Positions 1-6,086 of a DNA stretch of 10,646 nucleotides are shown piece by piece. The first letter of the stretch is position 1; each line of letters begins with the position of its first letter. The notes below the pieces were generated by a model that was given only the letters and a program-made list of their open reading frames with translations, was not told the origin of the DNA and searched no databases. This DNA comes from Microbacterium sp. (lineage in GTDB: Bacteria > Actinomycetota > Actinomycetes > Actinomycetales > Microbacteriaceae). The translations under genes and the position numbers were made by a program. The DNA is taken from NCBI GenBank assembly GCA_003476465.1, contig DMUE01000132.1, positions 5,537-16,182 of the forward strand, written 5' to 3'.

Positions 1-225
1 AGGACGGGTGCCAGAACCTCTGGATCGGAACGCCGAACCGCGTCAGTTCGTCGCGCTGCTCGGTGAAGCACCTCGGGCATTCGGCTGCGAGGTGGAGAAG
101 ATGAAGCGGTGCCGTGGCCTCCGCTGTCGCTCATGCGCGCTCCCTCGTAGAAGGCGATTCTGCCTGATCGGCTCGGATGTTCGCGCTGGTGGAGGCGGAC
201 CAGTCCCGGCTTCGGAACGCGTTCG
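1..225. other. Left-edge region with no firm gene; weak minus-strand coding signal
   Basis: This stretch lies downstream of the antiporter stop codon at 226. On the minus strand an ATG at 134-132 follows a GGGAG box with 5 nt spacing and stays open to the window edge (44 codons), but the third positions of that frame are only about half G or C, which is poor for this genome. The +1-shifted frame (about 131-1) has a coding-like composition, roughly 66/50/80 percent GC at positions 1/2/3, and contains a CPRC pair, but it has no ATG, GTG or TTG. Either a gene starts here with a frameshift or the signal is chance. A plus-strand reading from 8 is less coding-like and would run into the antiporter's 3' end. 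No product is recognised. Confidence 0.25.
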
Positions 226-1965
226 CTACTCGCCGTCGAGCCGGAGCCGGATGCTCAGCTCGTCCGCGTCGAGCCCGTCGAGCGAGCGTCGGAGCGCTGC
301 CGTGCTGTAGGTCCCGTCGCGCCGCAACTCCAGCAACCGATCACGCATCGCCTGGATGATCGCGAGCCTCAACTCGTTGATCTCCGTCACCCGCGTCGCC
401 GAGTCATCCTCGGGCGGCCGCAGCATCCGCGCTCGGACCCGACGCACGACCTCCCCATCGAACGAGGTGCCGTCGGAACGGGTCAATCGGGTCGAGGCGA
501 GCGCCGTCGCCGCGGCCCTCTGCAACTCATCCTGCAGATCGTCCCGCTCCTGCTCCGATGGACCGCCGCCCGAGCCGGCGAGGCCGAGCCGACGAGCCAG
601 CCACCCCAACGTCGAGCCCTGCAGCAGCAACGTTCCGGCGGCGACGAAGAACGCCACGAGCAGCAGGGTGGCACGGGCATCCGTATCCCGGGGGAGGGTC
701 TGCGCCGCGGCCACCGTCACCGCGCCGCGCATCCCCGCCCACACGATGAGCGACCCGTGCCGCCACCCCAACGGGGACGACTCGTAATAGTCGAGATCGG
801 CTCGAGCTCGGGTGAGACGCAGGCCAATGCCGAGGAAGCGCCGTGGATGACCGGCCGCGCCTCTCCATCTCGATGAGCGCCCGCCCCTCGAGCCCGACGA
901 AGAAGCTGAGCCCTCGGCATCCGCCGGGCCTTGCTCCCACTTCTCGAACCTTCTGCGAGCGGTCCAGAGCCGCCGCGCTCGCCGGCTCTGGACCCACACC
1001 AGCGGGGCGACGTAGAGGATGCGTACCGCGAGCACCACGAGGACCGCCACCGCCGCGAGGGTCACCGCGTGCCAGACCCCCTCATGCCTCTCTTCGCTCT
1101 CCACGATCAGTCCGTACAACTCGAGCCCCATCACCAGGAACACCGCGCCCTCGAGCACGAGTTCGATCGTGCGCCAGTTCAGCGTGTCGGAGAGGCGCTG
1201 CTCGGCGGTGAACCACCGCGCCGAACCCTGGCCGGTGACGATGCCCGCGACGACCGCGGCGACGAGGCCCGACCCGCCCACCTGCTCGGTCGGAACGTAT
1301 GCGACGAACGGGATCGTGAAGCTCAGGGCGGTGGCTGCGGTCGGGCTGTCGATCCAGGCGCGCACCCGCAGGTTTACGAACCCGACGACGGCGCCGATCC
1401 CGAGGGCCGAGAGAACGGCCCAACCGAAGTCGAGCACGCTGTCGACGACGGAGAACGAACCCGTGACCGCGGCCAGGGCGGAACTGAGCAGCACGAGCGC
1501 CGTGGCGTCGTTCAGCAGGCTCTCGCCCTCCAGCACGGTGACGACACGGGGAGAAATGCCGAGCTTCTTCACGATCGATGTCGCCACGGCATCCGTCGGG
1601 CTGAGGATCGCACCCAGAGCGATGGCGAGGGCTATCCCGAGGCCCGGGACGACCAGGGCGAAGACGCCCCCGAGGACGAGGGAGGAGATCAGGACGAGCC
1701 CGACCGAGAGCCCTCCGATCAAGCCGAAGTCGCGGCGGAACTCCACGGCCGGTAGCGATACCGCGGCCGAGTAGAGCAGGGGTGGCAGGACGCCCGCGAG
1801 GATCCACTCGGGTTCGACCTCGAATTCCGGCACGAAGGGCAGGAAGCTGACTCCGACGCCGAGCACTACGAGGGCCAGCGGACCCGCCACGCCCATGCGC
1901 GGGGCCAGCGCGGTCACGAGGGCGATGGCGACGATTCCGAGGACGACCACCAGAATCAGGTCCAC
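226..1965 (-). CDS. CPA1-family Na+/H+ antiporter
   Basis: This is an integral-membrane monovalent cation/proton antiporter that would exchange Na+ (or K+) for H+ in pH and salt homeostasis. The 579-residue product has about 12 hydrophobic segments. Conserved stretches include PEWILAGVLPPLLYSAA at residues 53-69, LSPTDAVA at 121-128, the ESLLND core at 148-153 with the Asn-Asp pair (N152, D153) typical of electroneutral CPA1 exchangers, and a GMRGAVT segment at 411-417 with a conserved Arg. A Ser/Gly/Arg-rich hydrophilic loop (about 330-395) interrupts the membrane part, and a charged cytoplasmic tail covers about 465-579. The frame is open to an ATG at 2094, but that would overlap the divergent peptidase. 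The GTG at 1965 has a GGGAGG site 7 nt upstream and gives the usual hydrophobic N-terminus. The ion specificity cannot be read from the sequence. Confidence 0.93.
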   Translation of the reverse strand: MDLILVVVLGIVAIALVTALAPRMGVAGPLALVVLGVGVSFLPFVPEFEVEPEWILAGVLPPLLYSAAVSLPAVEFRRDFGLIGGLSVGLVLISSLVLGGVFALVVPGLGIALAIALGAILSPTDAVATSIVKKLGISPRVVTVLEGESLLNDATALVLLSSALAAVTGSFSVVDSVLDFGWAVLSALGIGAVVGFVNLRVRAWIDSPTAATALSFTIPFVAYVPTEQVGGSGLVAAVVAGIVTGQGSARWFTAEQRLSDTLNWRTIELVLEGAVFLVMGLELYGLIVESEERHEGVWHAVTLAAVAVLVVLAVRILYVAPLVWVQSRRARRLWTARRRFEKWEQGPADAEGSASSSGSRGGRSSRWRGAAGHPRRFLGIGLRLTRARADLDYYESSPLGWRHGSLIVWAGMRGAVTVAAAQTLPRDTDARATLLLVAFFVAAGTLLLQGSTLGWLARRLGLAGSGGGPSEQERDDLQDELQRAAATALASTRLTRSDGTSFDGEVVRRVRARMLRPPEDDSATRVTEINELRLAIIQAMRDRLLELRRDGTYSTAALRRSLDGLDADELSIRLRLDGE

Positions 1966-2003
1966 GTCCCGGCCTCCCGAAGGGGGGTCGTCGCGAGGGC
2001 CAT
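1956..2003 (-). CDS. Possible 15-codon leaderless leader ORF (uORF) of the antiporter gene
   Basis: An ATG at 2003-2001 lies exactly 6 nt downstream of a TAGGCT -10-like box (2015-2010), so an mRNA starting at that A would begin with AUG and could be translated without a Shine-Dalgarno site. The encoded peptide is MALATTPLREAGTWT, ending at a TGA (1958-1956) inside the third and fourth antiporter codons. The uORF therefore overlaps the antiporter start in another frame and runs through the hairpin that contains the antiporter's SD. The peptide has no run of one amino acid of the kind seen in classic attenuators, so the likely effect is translational coupling and not amino-acid sensing. No conservation data are available, so the call is tentative. 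Confidence 0.4.
   Translation of the reverse strand: MALATTPLREAGTWT
1973..1986 (-). promoter_or_regulatory. SD of the antiporter inside a UUCG hairpin
   Basis: On the minus strand, GGGAGG (1978-1973) sits 7 nt before the GTG at 1965 and fixes that start. The same bases form the 3' side of a hairpin: CCCCC (1986-1982), loop TTCG (1981-1978), GGAGG (1977-1973), with a single C-A mismatch. A C(UUCG)G tetraloop is exceptionally stable in RNA, so the ribosome binding site is likely masked unless the hairpin is opened. Translation of the leader ORF that crosses it could do this. The base pairing is seen directly; the regulatory role is inferred. Confidence 0.5.
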
Positions 2004-2009
2004 GCGTAG

Positions 2010-2015
2010 AGCCTA
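2010..2015 (-). promoter_or_regulatory. -10 box for the antiporter transcript
   Basis: TAGGCT matches the actinobacterial TANNNT -10 consensus and is followed by 6 nt and then ATG at 2003. No clear TTGACA-like -35 lies at 16-19 bp. The same hexamer at the same distance from an ATG occurs before the glutaredoxin-like gene at 3382-3377, which supports this call. Confidence 0.5.
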
Positions 2016-2071
2016 GAGGGCGGCATCCGAGTGCCGCGGGAAGGCGTCCCGATGACCGCTCGTCGACGCGA

Positions 2072-2083
2072 TAGCGTGTCCTA
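2072..2083 (+). promoter_or_regulatory. -10 box and leaderless start of the peptidase gene
   Basis: TAGCGT (2072-2077) is followed by exactly 6 nt and the ATG at 2084. No purine-rich Shine-Dalgarno site precedes the ATG. This fits transcription starting on the A of the start codon and supports choosing 2084 as the start. Confidence 0.5.
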
Positions 2084-3085
2084 ATGGCTTCCACCCCCGA
2101 GGAGAGCGACGCGGCACACCGCGGCGCCTCACCTCTGTATCCGCCGATCGAGCCGTATGAGACCGGCGAACTCCTTGTCGGCGACGGCCAGCGGATCTAT
2201 TGGGAGTGCAGCGGAAATCCCGAGGGCAAGCCCGTCGTCTTCCTGCATGGCGGCCCCGGTGCCGGCACGTCGCCCTGGCAGCGGCAGTTGTTCGATCCTG
2301 AGCGATACCGCATCGTCCTCTTCGATCAGCGCGGATGCGGCCGCAGCACGCCGCACGCGAGCGACCCGGGCGCCGACCTGCGGTACAACACGACCTGGCA
2401 TCTGGTGGCCGACATCGAACTACTGCGGAAGAACCTCGGCATCACGCGCTGGCAGGTCTTCGGCGGGTCCTGGGGAAGTGCCCTCGCTCTCGCATACGCA
2501 GAGGCGCACCCCGAGTTCGTGTCGGAAATCGTCCTCCGCGGTGTCTTCACGCTGCGCCGCCACGAGCTCGAGTGGTTCTACGAGGGCGGGGCATCGGCCC
2601 TCTTCCCCGATTTCTGGGAGGAGTTCATCGCGCCCATCCCGGTGCTGGAGCGTTCGCGGATGATCGACGCCTACTACCGTCGGCTCTCGGATCCGGATCC
2701 GAACGTCCACATCCCTGCCGCCGTCGCGTGGACCCGATGGGAAGCATCCACCCTGACCCTTCGGCCCGATGCGGCTCTCGTCGCCCAGATGACCGAGCCC
2801 ACGGCCGCCACGGCGTTCGCCCGCATCGAGAACCACTACTTCGTGAACGGCGGCTGGTTTCGGGAGGGACAGCTCATCGAGGATGTCGGTGTGCTCCGCG
2901 ACATCCCCGCTGTCATCGTGCAGGGGCGCTACGACGTCTGCACCCCCGCCATGACGGCGTGGGATCTGCGCCGCGCATGGCCCGAGGCACACTTCGTGCT
3001 CGTCGCCGATGCCGGGCACTCGGCGACCGAACCCGCGATCCAGTCGGCCCTCATCGCCGCGACCGATCGTTTCGCCTCGCGCTGA
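2084..3085 (+). CDS. pip: Proline iminopeptidase (alpha/beta hydrolase, S33 family)
   Basis: This cytoplasmic serine peptidase would release N-terminal proline from peptides. The 333-residue product is close to the usual length of about 310-330 and shows the full S33 prolyl aminopeptidase layout. It has the HGGPG oxyanion-hole motif at residues 55-59, FDQRGCGRS at 80-88, the nucleophile elbow GGSWGS with Ser129, a cap domain rich in aromatic residues (about 155-260), GRYDVCTP with the catalytic Asp284, and AGHSATEP with the catalytic His312. The N-terminus also matches the family, with YPPIEPYETG followed by a short beta-hairpin. There is no signal peptide. The gene is transcribed alone, diverges from the antiporter and converges on the glutaredoxin-like gene with an 18-nt gap. 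Assignment is firm at family level; strict proline specificity is inferred from the motif set. Confidence 0.92.
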   Translation: MASTPEESDAAHRGASPLYPPIEPYETGELLVGDGQRIYWECSGNPEGKPVVFLHGGPGAGTSPWQRQLFDPERYRIVLFDQRGCGRSTPHASDPGADLRYNTTWHLVADIELLRKNLGITRWQVFGGSWGSALALAYAEAHPEFVSEIVLRGVFTLRRHELEWFYEGGASALFPDFWEEFIAPIPVLERSRMIDAYYRRLSDPDPNVHIPAAVAWTRWEASTLTLRPDAALVAQMTEPTAATAFARIENHYFVNGGWFREGQLIEDVGVLRDIPAVIVQGRYDVCTPAMTAWDLRRAWPEAHFVLVADAGHSATEPAIQSALIAATDRFASR

Positions 3086-3103
3086 CCGGAGCGCTCGCCC
3101 AGG

Positions 3104-3370
3104 TTAGACGAGATTGAGCTCGCGGAGCTTCGCCTCGACGTCCGCATTGGACGGCTCGACCTGGAACGAGGCATCCGGGTAAAGCACCACGGGAATGTTC
3201 GTGCGTCCCGAGATGTCGCGCGCCACATCGGCTGCCGCGGGGTCCGCAACCAGGTCCACATACGTGTACTCGACACCGAGATTGTCGAGCTGCTTCTTAG
3301 TGCGCACACAGTCGCGGCACCAGTCCGCTCCGAACATCGTTAGGGCATCTTTTGCAATCACCGTAGTCAT
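3104..3370 (-). CDS. Glutaredoxin-like / mycoredoxin-like protein
   Basis: This is a small cytoplasmic thioredoxin-fold oxidoreductase of 88 residues. The active site is W-C-R-D-C (Cys18, Cys21), and the cis-proline loop TNIPVV has Pro60. The order beta-CxxC-alpha-beta-alpha-TxP-beta-beta-alpha is complete. In mycothiol-producing actinobacteria, such proteins reduce mixed disulfides with mycothiol; that role here is inferred from the family. The charged RD between the cysteines differs from the PY or GY of classical glutaredoxins and mycoredoxin-1. For the start, the ATG at 3370 is preceded immediately by GGAGGA with no spacer, which is too close for normal SD use, but it lies 6 nt after TAGGCT and so fits a leaderless start. 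If a leadered transcript exists, the same GGAGGA would suit the in-frame GTG at 3361 (codon 4, 9-nt spacing), giving 85 residues. Confidence 0.88.
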   Translation of the reverse strand: MTTVIAKDALTMFGADWCRDCVRTKKQLDNLGVEYTYVDLVADPAAADVARDISGRTNIPVVLYPDASFQVEPSNADVEAKLRELNLV

Positions 3371-3382
3371 TCCTCCAGCCTA
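3371..3382 (-). promoter_or_regulatory. -10 box and start region of the glutaredoxin-like gene
   Basis: TAGGCT (3382-3377), then GGAGGA (3376-3371), then ATG. The TANNNT-N6-ATG geometry is identical to three other sites in this window. GGAGGA abuts the ATG and could serve the GTG three codons further on. Confidence 0.5.
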
Positions 3383-3461
3383 GAGCGGCGGGGTTGCCGC
3401 GGGGCCGCTCAGGGGCGGGGTCGTCAGGATGAGTATGTGTCCGTGGACGAGCCGCTGTTCC

Positions 3462-3473
3462 TACAATGGCTCT
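3462..3473 (+). promoter_or_regulatory. -10 box and leaderless start of the first glycosyltransferase
   Basis: TACAAT (3462-3467) is close to the sigma-70 TATAAT consensus and is followed by 6 nt and the ATG at 3474. No Shine-Dalgarno site is present before that ATG. This argues for 3474 over the upstream in-frame candidates at 3429 and 3435, which would place the promoter inside the coding region. No clear -35 is visible. Confidence 0.55.
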
Positions 3474-4580
3474 ATGCAGACTGGCGCCGGAAGTACGCGA
3501 CCGCGCGTGACGGTCCTGCTGGGGTACGAACAGGATCCGGTCTCCTGGCGTCAGCGGCATGCAGCAGGGGAGACTTTGGACGAAACCCCGTACGGCTACG
3601 AGTTGGCACGAGAGTGGTGCGACTTGACGTGGGCACGATCTCACGACGAGTCCGCGTTGAGTGGTCGCGTTCGACGACGGATCGCAGCGATGCTCGGCTA
3701 CGATCTCGTGCACGCCTGGCGCAATCGAGGTGTCCTCCGTGAGGCGGATGTTGTCTGGACGCATACTGAGCGCGAGCATCTTGCCGTGGCGGCGCTGCCG
3801 TTTCGACGCAGACCGCGGGTCATCGCCCAATCGGTTTGGCTGTGGGACGGGTGGCCGGAATTCTCGCGGCGCCGTCGCCGCCGCGTCGCTCGCTTGCTGG
3901 GGCGACACAGCGTGGAAGTCACGCTGAGCCCAGAGAACGCACGCATATCCGAACGGGCCGTTCCCGGCCGCTCCGTGGCTTTCATCCCGTTCGGTACGCG
4001 CGTCACCACCGAGCTGAACCACACTGCGCATCCCGAGACCGGGCCGCTCGTGCTCGCACCGGGGAACGATGTGCATCGGGATTGGGTGCTGCTGCGCGAG
4101 GTGGCGGTGCAGCTGCCGAGGATCAGGTTCCGGGTGGCGACGCGTCGTCCGGCGGCACTCGACCTCGACTGGCCGCCGAACGCCGATGTCGGTCCCGCGA
4201 CGGTCGATCAGCTGCGGCAGTTATACGCAGAGTGTTCCGTAGTCGCCGTCCCGCTCCGCGCGAATTCGCATGCCTCGGGCGTCACTGTGTGCCTGGAGGC
4301 TCTGGGTGCTGGTCGCCCTCTCGTTGCCACCGACGCGGGGGGTCTGGTCGCATATCTCGAGGGTAGTGCGACCTTGGTTCCCGAGTCGGACGTCGCGGGC
4401 TTTGCGAGCGCGGTTTCGGAAGCGGTGGCGCGGAAGGCGCCGCCTCCCAATGACATCCTGGCTCGACGAGGGCTTACCCAGCACGACTACGTCTGGCGGT
4501 TCGTCAGGCTCACACGGGCGCTGATTCAGGGCACATGGGACGACGCGATCACCGCGGTGCGACCCGTGCCGATGCCCTGA
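3474..4580 (+). CDS. GT-B fold glycosyltransferase (GT4-like)
   Basis: The 368-residue soluble protein should transfer a sugar from a nucleotide-sugar donor to a growing glycan on the cytoplasmic face of the membrane. The N-terminal half is the acceptor domain, starting with the strand VTVLLGYEQDP at residues 12-22. After an Arg-rich linker (about 131-144), the donor domain contains NDVHRDW (198-204) and the GT4-type motif NSHASGVTVCLEALGAG (264-280) with Glu275, followed by RPLVATDAGGL. Only the second Glu of the E-x7-E pair is evident; the first position is occupied by a Ser/His stretch. There is no signal peptide or membrane segment. The gene opens the glycan locus and converges with the cytidylyltransferase across an 18-nt gap. 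Donor and acceptor sugars cannot be predicted. Confidence 0.85.
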   Translation: MQTGAGSTRPRVTVLLGYEQDPVSWRQRHAAGETLDETPYGYELAREWCDLTWARSHDESALSGRVRRRIAAMLGYDLVHAWRNRGVLREADVVWTHTEREHLAVAALPFRRRPRVIAQSVWLWDGWPEFSRRRRRRVARLLGRHSVEVTLSPENARISERAVPGRSVAFIPFGTRVTTELNHTAHPETGPLVLAPGNDVHRDWVLLREVAVQLPRIRFRVATRRPAALDLDWPPNADVGPATVDQLRQLYAECSVVAVPLRANSHASGVTVCLEALGAGRPLVATDAGGLVAYLEGSATLVPESDVAGFASAVSEAVARKAPPPNDILARRGLTQHDYVWRFVRLTRALIQGTWDDAITAVRPVPMP

Positions 4581-4585
4581 GTGGG

Positions 4586-4600
4586 GACGGAGAAACCGTC
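4586..4600. terminator. Short hairpin between convergent genes
   Basis: GACGG (4586-4590), loop AGAAA, CCGTC (4596-4600) forms a perfect 5-bp stem in the gap between the glycosyltransferase stop at 4580 and the cytidylyltransferase stop at 4601-4599. No T-run follows on either strand, so it could act at most as a weak bidirectional terminator. Confidence 0.25.
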
Positions 4601-5057
4601 AGCCGTTGGCGATGGCTTTCTCGTGCTCGTCAGCTGCCTGCAGGACCTGGTCGAGTGCCCGACGCAGATGGGTGCTCGACGTATGAGCGGTGTACGGGAA
4701 GTACACGACCTCGACTCCCACCTGAGCGAACTCGCGTTCAAGCCTGAGGCCCTTCTCGGTGCCTCGCCAGTCGTCACCCTTGAAAAAATGGGTGAACCCG
4801 ACCGAATTCCACGCATCGATCTTGTCGGGCGTCGTCTCGACATGCACGCGGTCCACGAAGGCGATGCTTCGAACGATCTCGGCGCGCTCATCGGTCGGCA
4901 CGATCGGTTGAATGCCCTTGACCTGTCGCAACATCTCGTCGCTCACCACGCCTGCGACGAGGACGTCGCAGTTCTCTTTGGCGTGACGAAGAATGTTCAG
5001 ATGTCCGATGTGAAAAAGATCGAAGGCACCTGCGGCATAGCCGATACGTAAAGACAT
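4599..5057 (-). CDS. TagD-like cytidylyltransferase (glycerol-3-phosphate cytidylyltransferase family)
   Basis: The 152-residue nucleotidyltransferase is predicted to join CTP and a small alcohol phosphate into a CDP-alcohol plus pyrophosphate. The Rossmann-like fold is shown by GAFDLFHIGH at residues 10-19, with the HxGH nucleotide-binding pair (His16, His19), an ERAEIVRSI helix at 58-66, the TagD-type GDDW at 94-97 and a C-terminal TSSTHLRR at 126-133. The last replaces the RTEGISTT motif of glycerol-3-phosphate cytidylyltransferases: the Ser/Thr part is kept but the leading Arg is a Tyr and the Glu is an Ala, so the substrate may not be glycerol-3-phosphate. The ATG at 5057 has a GGGGGA site 6 nt upstream. 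It is the third gene of a minus-strand operon, 66 nt after the GT2 gene. Its GC content looks slightly lower than that of its neighbours. Family assignment is firm; the substrate is open. Confidence 0.85.
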   Translation of the reverse strand: MSLRIGYAAGAFDLFHIGHLNILRHAKENCDVLVAGVVSDEMLRQVKGIQPIVPTDERAEIVRSIAFVDRVHVETTPDKIDAWNSVGFTHFFKGDDWRGTEKGLRLEREFAQVGVEVVYFPYTAHTSSTHLRRALDQVLQAADEHEKAIANG

Positions 5058-5123
5058 GCGGATTCCCCCAGAGGACCAACAACCCGCGAATCCCCATGTC
5101 GCGGCTCCTTTACGATAGCGCGG

Positions 5124-6086
5124 TCAACCCGTTTTCACGGTATGCCGAGCTTGATATTCACGATATTGAGTGCCAAAGGCGCCCGCGCACATGCCCGTCC
5201 CGCGGGCGATCTGCCGTGCTGCTCGGGCGCGATGTGAGACCGAACGTGAGAGCAACCCGAGCAAGAGTCGCAGGCTGCCCACGCCCACTCGCGTGATCCC
5301 CCGGGTGAGCCAGGCGAGCCGCTCGACCAGACGTCCGGCGGCGCTCGGGCGCAGAAGCACGCCGCAGCGCGCGGTCGTCGTGCCGACCCGGAACGCGCGG
5401 CGCAGCACCCAGGCGCGTGTCGCGCGCGTAGCGGGGACGGGGTCGGTGACGAGGGCATCAGGGACGGCACGGATGCGTGCACCCAGAGCCAACGCCTGGC
5501 TCGTCAGTCGGATGTCCTCGCCGCCGCTCAAAGCGAAGTCGGCGTCGAACCACAGATCGTGGGTCTGCAGAAACCCGACGTCCAAGAGGAGGTTGTTCGT
5601 CGGAGCGAATCGCATCGCCGCGTCGTCGGCGAACTCGACTCGCCGGAAGAACCCGCCCGCCTCGATCCATGGATCCAGGGGGTAGTCGAACGTCGACACG
5701 ACGCGACCGGAGACGATCTCGGCATCTCCCCGAAGCCACCTGCCCACAAGGGTCGTGAGCCAGGAGGCGTGCGGCAGCTCGTCGTCGTCGATGAAAACGA
5801 TCGCGTCGGCGCCGGCGGCGAACGCTGCGCTCAACGCAGCGTTGCGGACGGCTGCTAGTCCGAGTCTCGGCTCCGCAATGTAAGTCGCACCGCTCTCCGT
5901 GGCCGTCTCGTGTGCCGACCCCGCGGGGTCGTTGTCCACCACCAGGAGGACGGTGGAAATCCGATGGTCGCGTTCAGCTTCGGAACGCTGCTCCGGCATC
6001 GTCGCCAAAAGGCGTTTCAGCTGCTTGGGCCGCTTGAACGTCGGGATCGTCACAGCTACGGTTGCGCGCGCGCTTTCTGAAGTCAC
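5124..6086 (-). CDS. Family 2 glycosyltransferase (GT-A fold)
   Basis: The 320-residue inverting-type glycosyltransferase has its N-terminal GT-A domain visible in order: VAVTIPTFKRP (10-20), VDNDPAG (50-56), PRLGLAAVRNAAL (73-85), the metal-binding FIDDDE with Asp100-102, and GGEDIRLTSQALALGA (188-203), whose Glu-Asp is the probable catalytic-base region. The C-terminal 100 residues are Arg-rich with a hydrophobic patch (about 268-280) that may touch the membrane; there are no clear multiple membrane spans. The frame is open further upstream to 6266, but that part lies in the preceding gene. The GTG at 6086 overlaps the upstream stop as GTGA, a translational coupling signature, with only a weak GAGCAGG site before it. 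Its place between a GT4-like enzyme and a cytidylyltransferase indicates glycan assembly. The sugar is unknown. Confidence 0.87.
   Translation of the reverse strand: MTSESARATVAVTIPTFKRPKQLKRLLATMPEQRSEAERDHRISTVLLVVDNDPAGSAHETATESGATYIAEPRLGLAAVRNAALSAAFAAGADAIVFIDDDELPHASWLTTLVGRWLRGDAEIVSGRVVSTFDYPLDPWIEAGGFFRRVEFADDAAMRFAPTNNLLLDVGFLQTHDLWFDADFALSGGEDIRLTSQALALGARIRAVPDALVTDPVPATRATRAWVLRRAFRVGTTTARCGVLLRPSAAGRLVERLAWLTRGITRVGVGSLRLLLGLLSRSVSHRARAARQIARGTGMCAGAFGTQYREYQARHTVKTG

Noticed and set aside
931..1774. Plus-strand open frames of 274 and 251 codons inside the antiporter
   Set aside because: They are antisense to well-conserved transmembrane sequence and have low-complexity, charged or Ser/Thr/Arg-rich translations.
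2004..2094. Longer N-terminus of the antiporter starting at the ATG at 2094
   Set aside because: The added 43 residues are hydrophilic, unlike the family, overlap the divergent peptidase gene and would place the predicted promoter inside the coding region. The GTG at 1965 has a proper SD.
3089..3096. GAGCGCTC palindrome between the peptidase and glutaredoxin-like genes
   Set aside because: It has no loop and no T-run, so it is not a usable terminator, and an 8-bp palindrome of this composition is expected by chance.
3437..3742. A GTG-started plus-strand frame beginning MSVDEPLFLQWLYADW ahead of the first glycosyltransferase
   Set aside because: The first residues look protein-like, but the frame spans the predicted -10 box, overlaps the glycosyltransferase out of frame for most of its length and degenerates into Arg/Ser-rich sequence.
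4581..5051. A 156-codon plus-strand frame almost exactly antisense to the cytidylyltransferase
   Set aside because: The minus-strand frame has HxGH and GDDW motifs; the antisense product has no family features and starts in the convergent gap without an SD.
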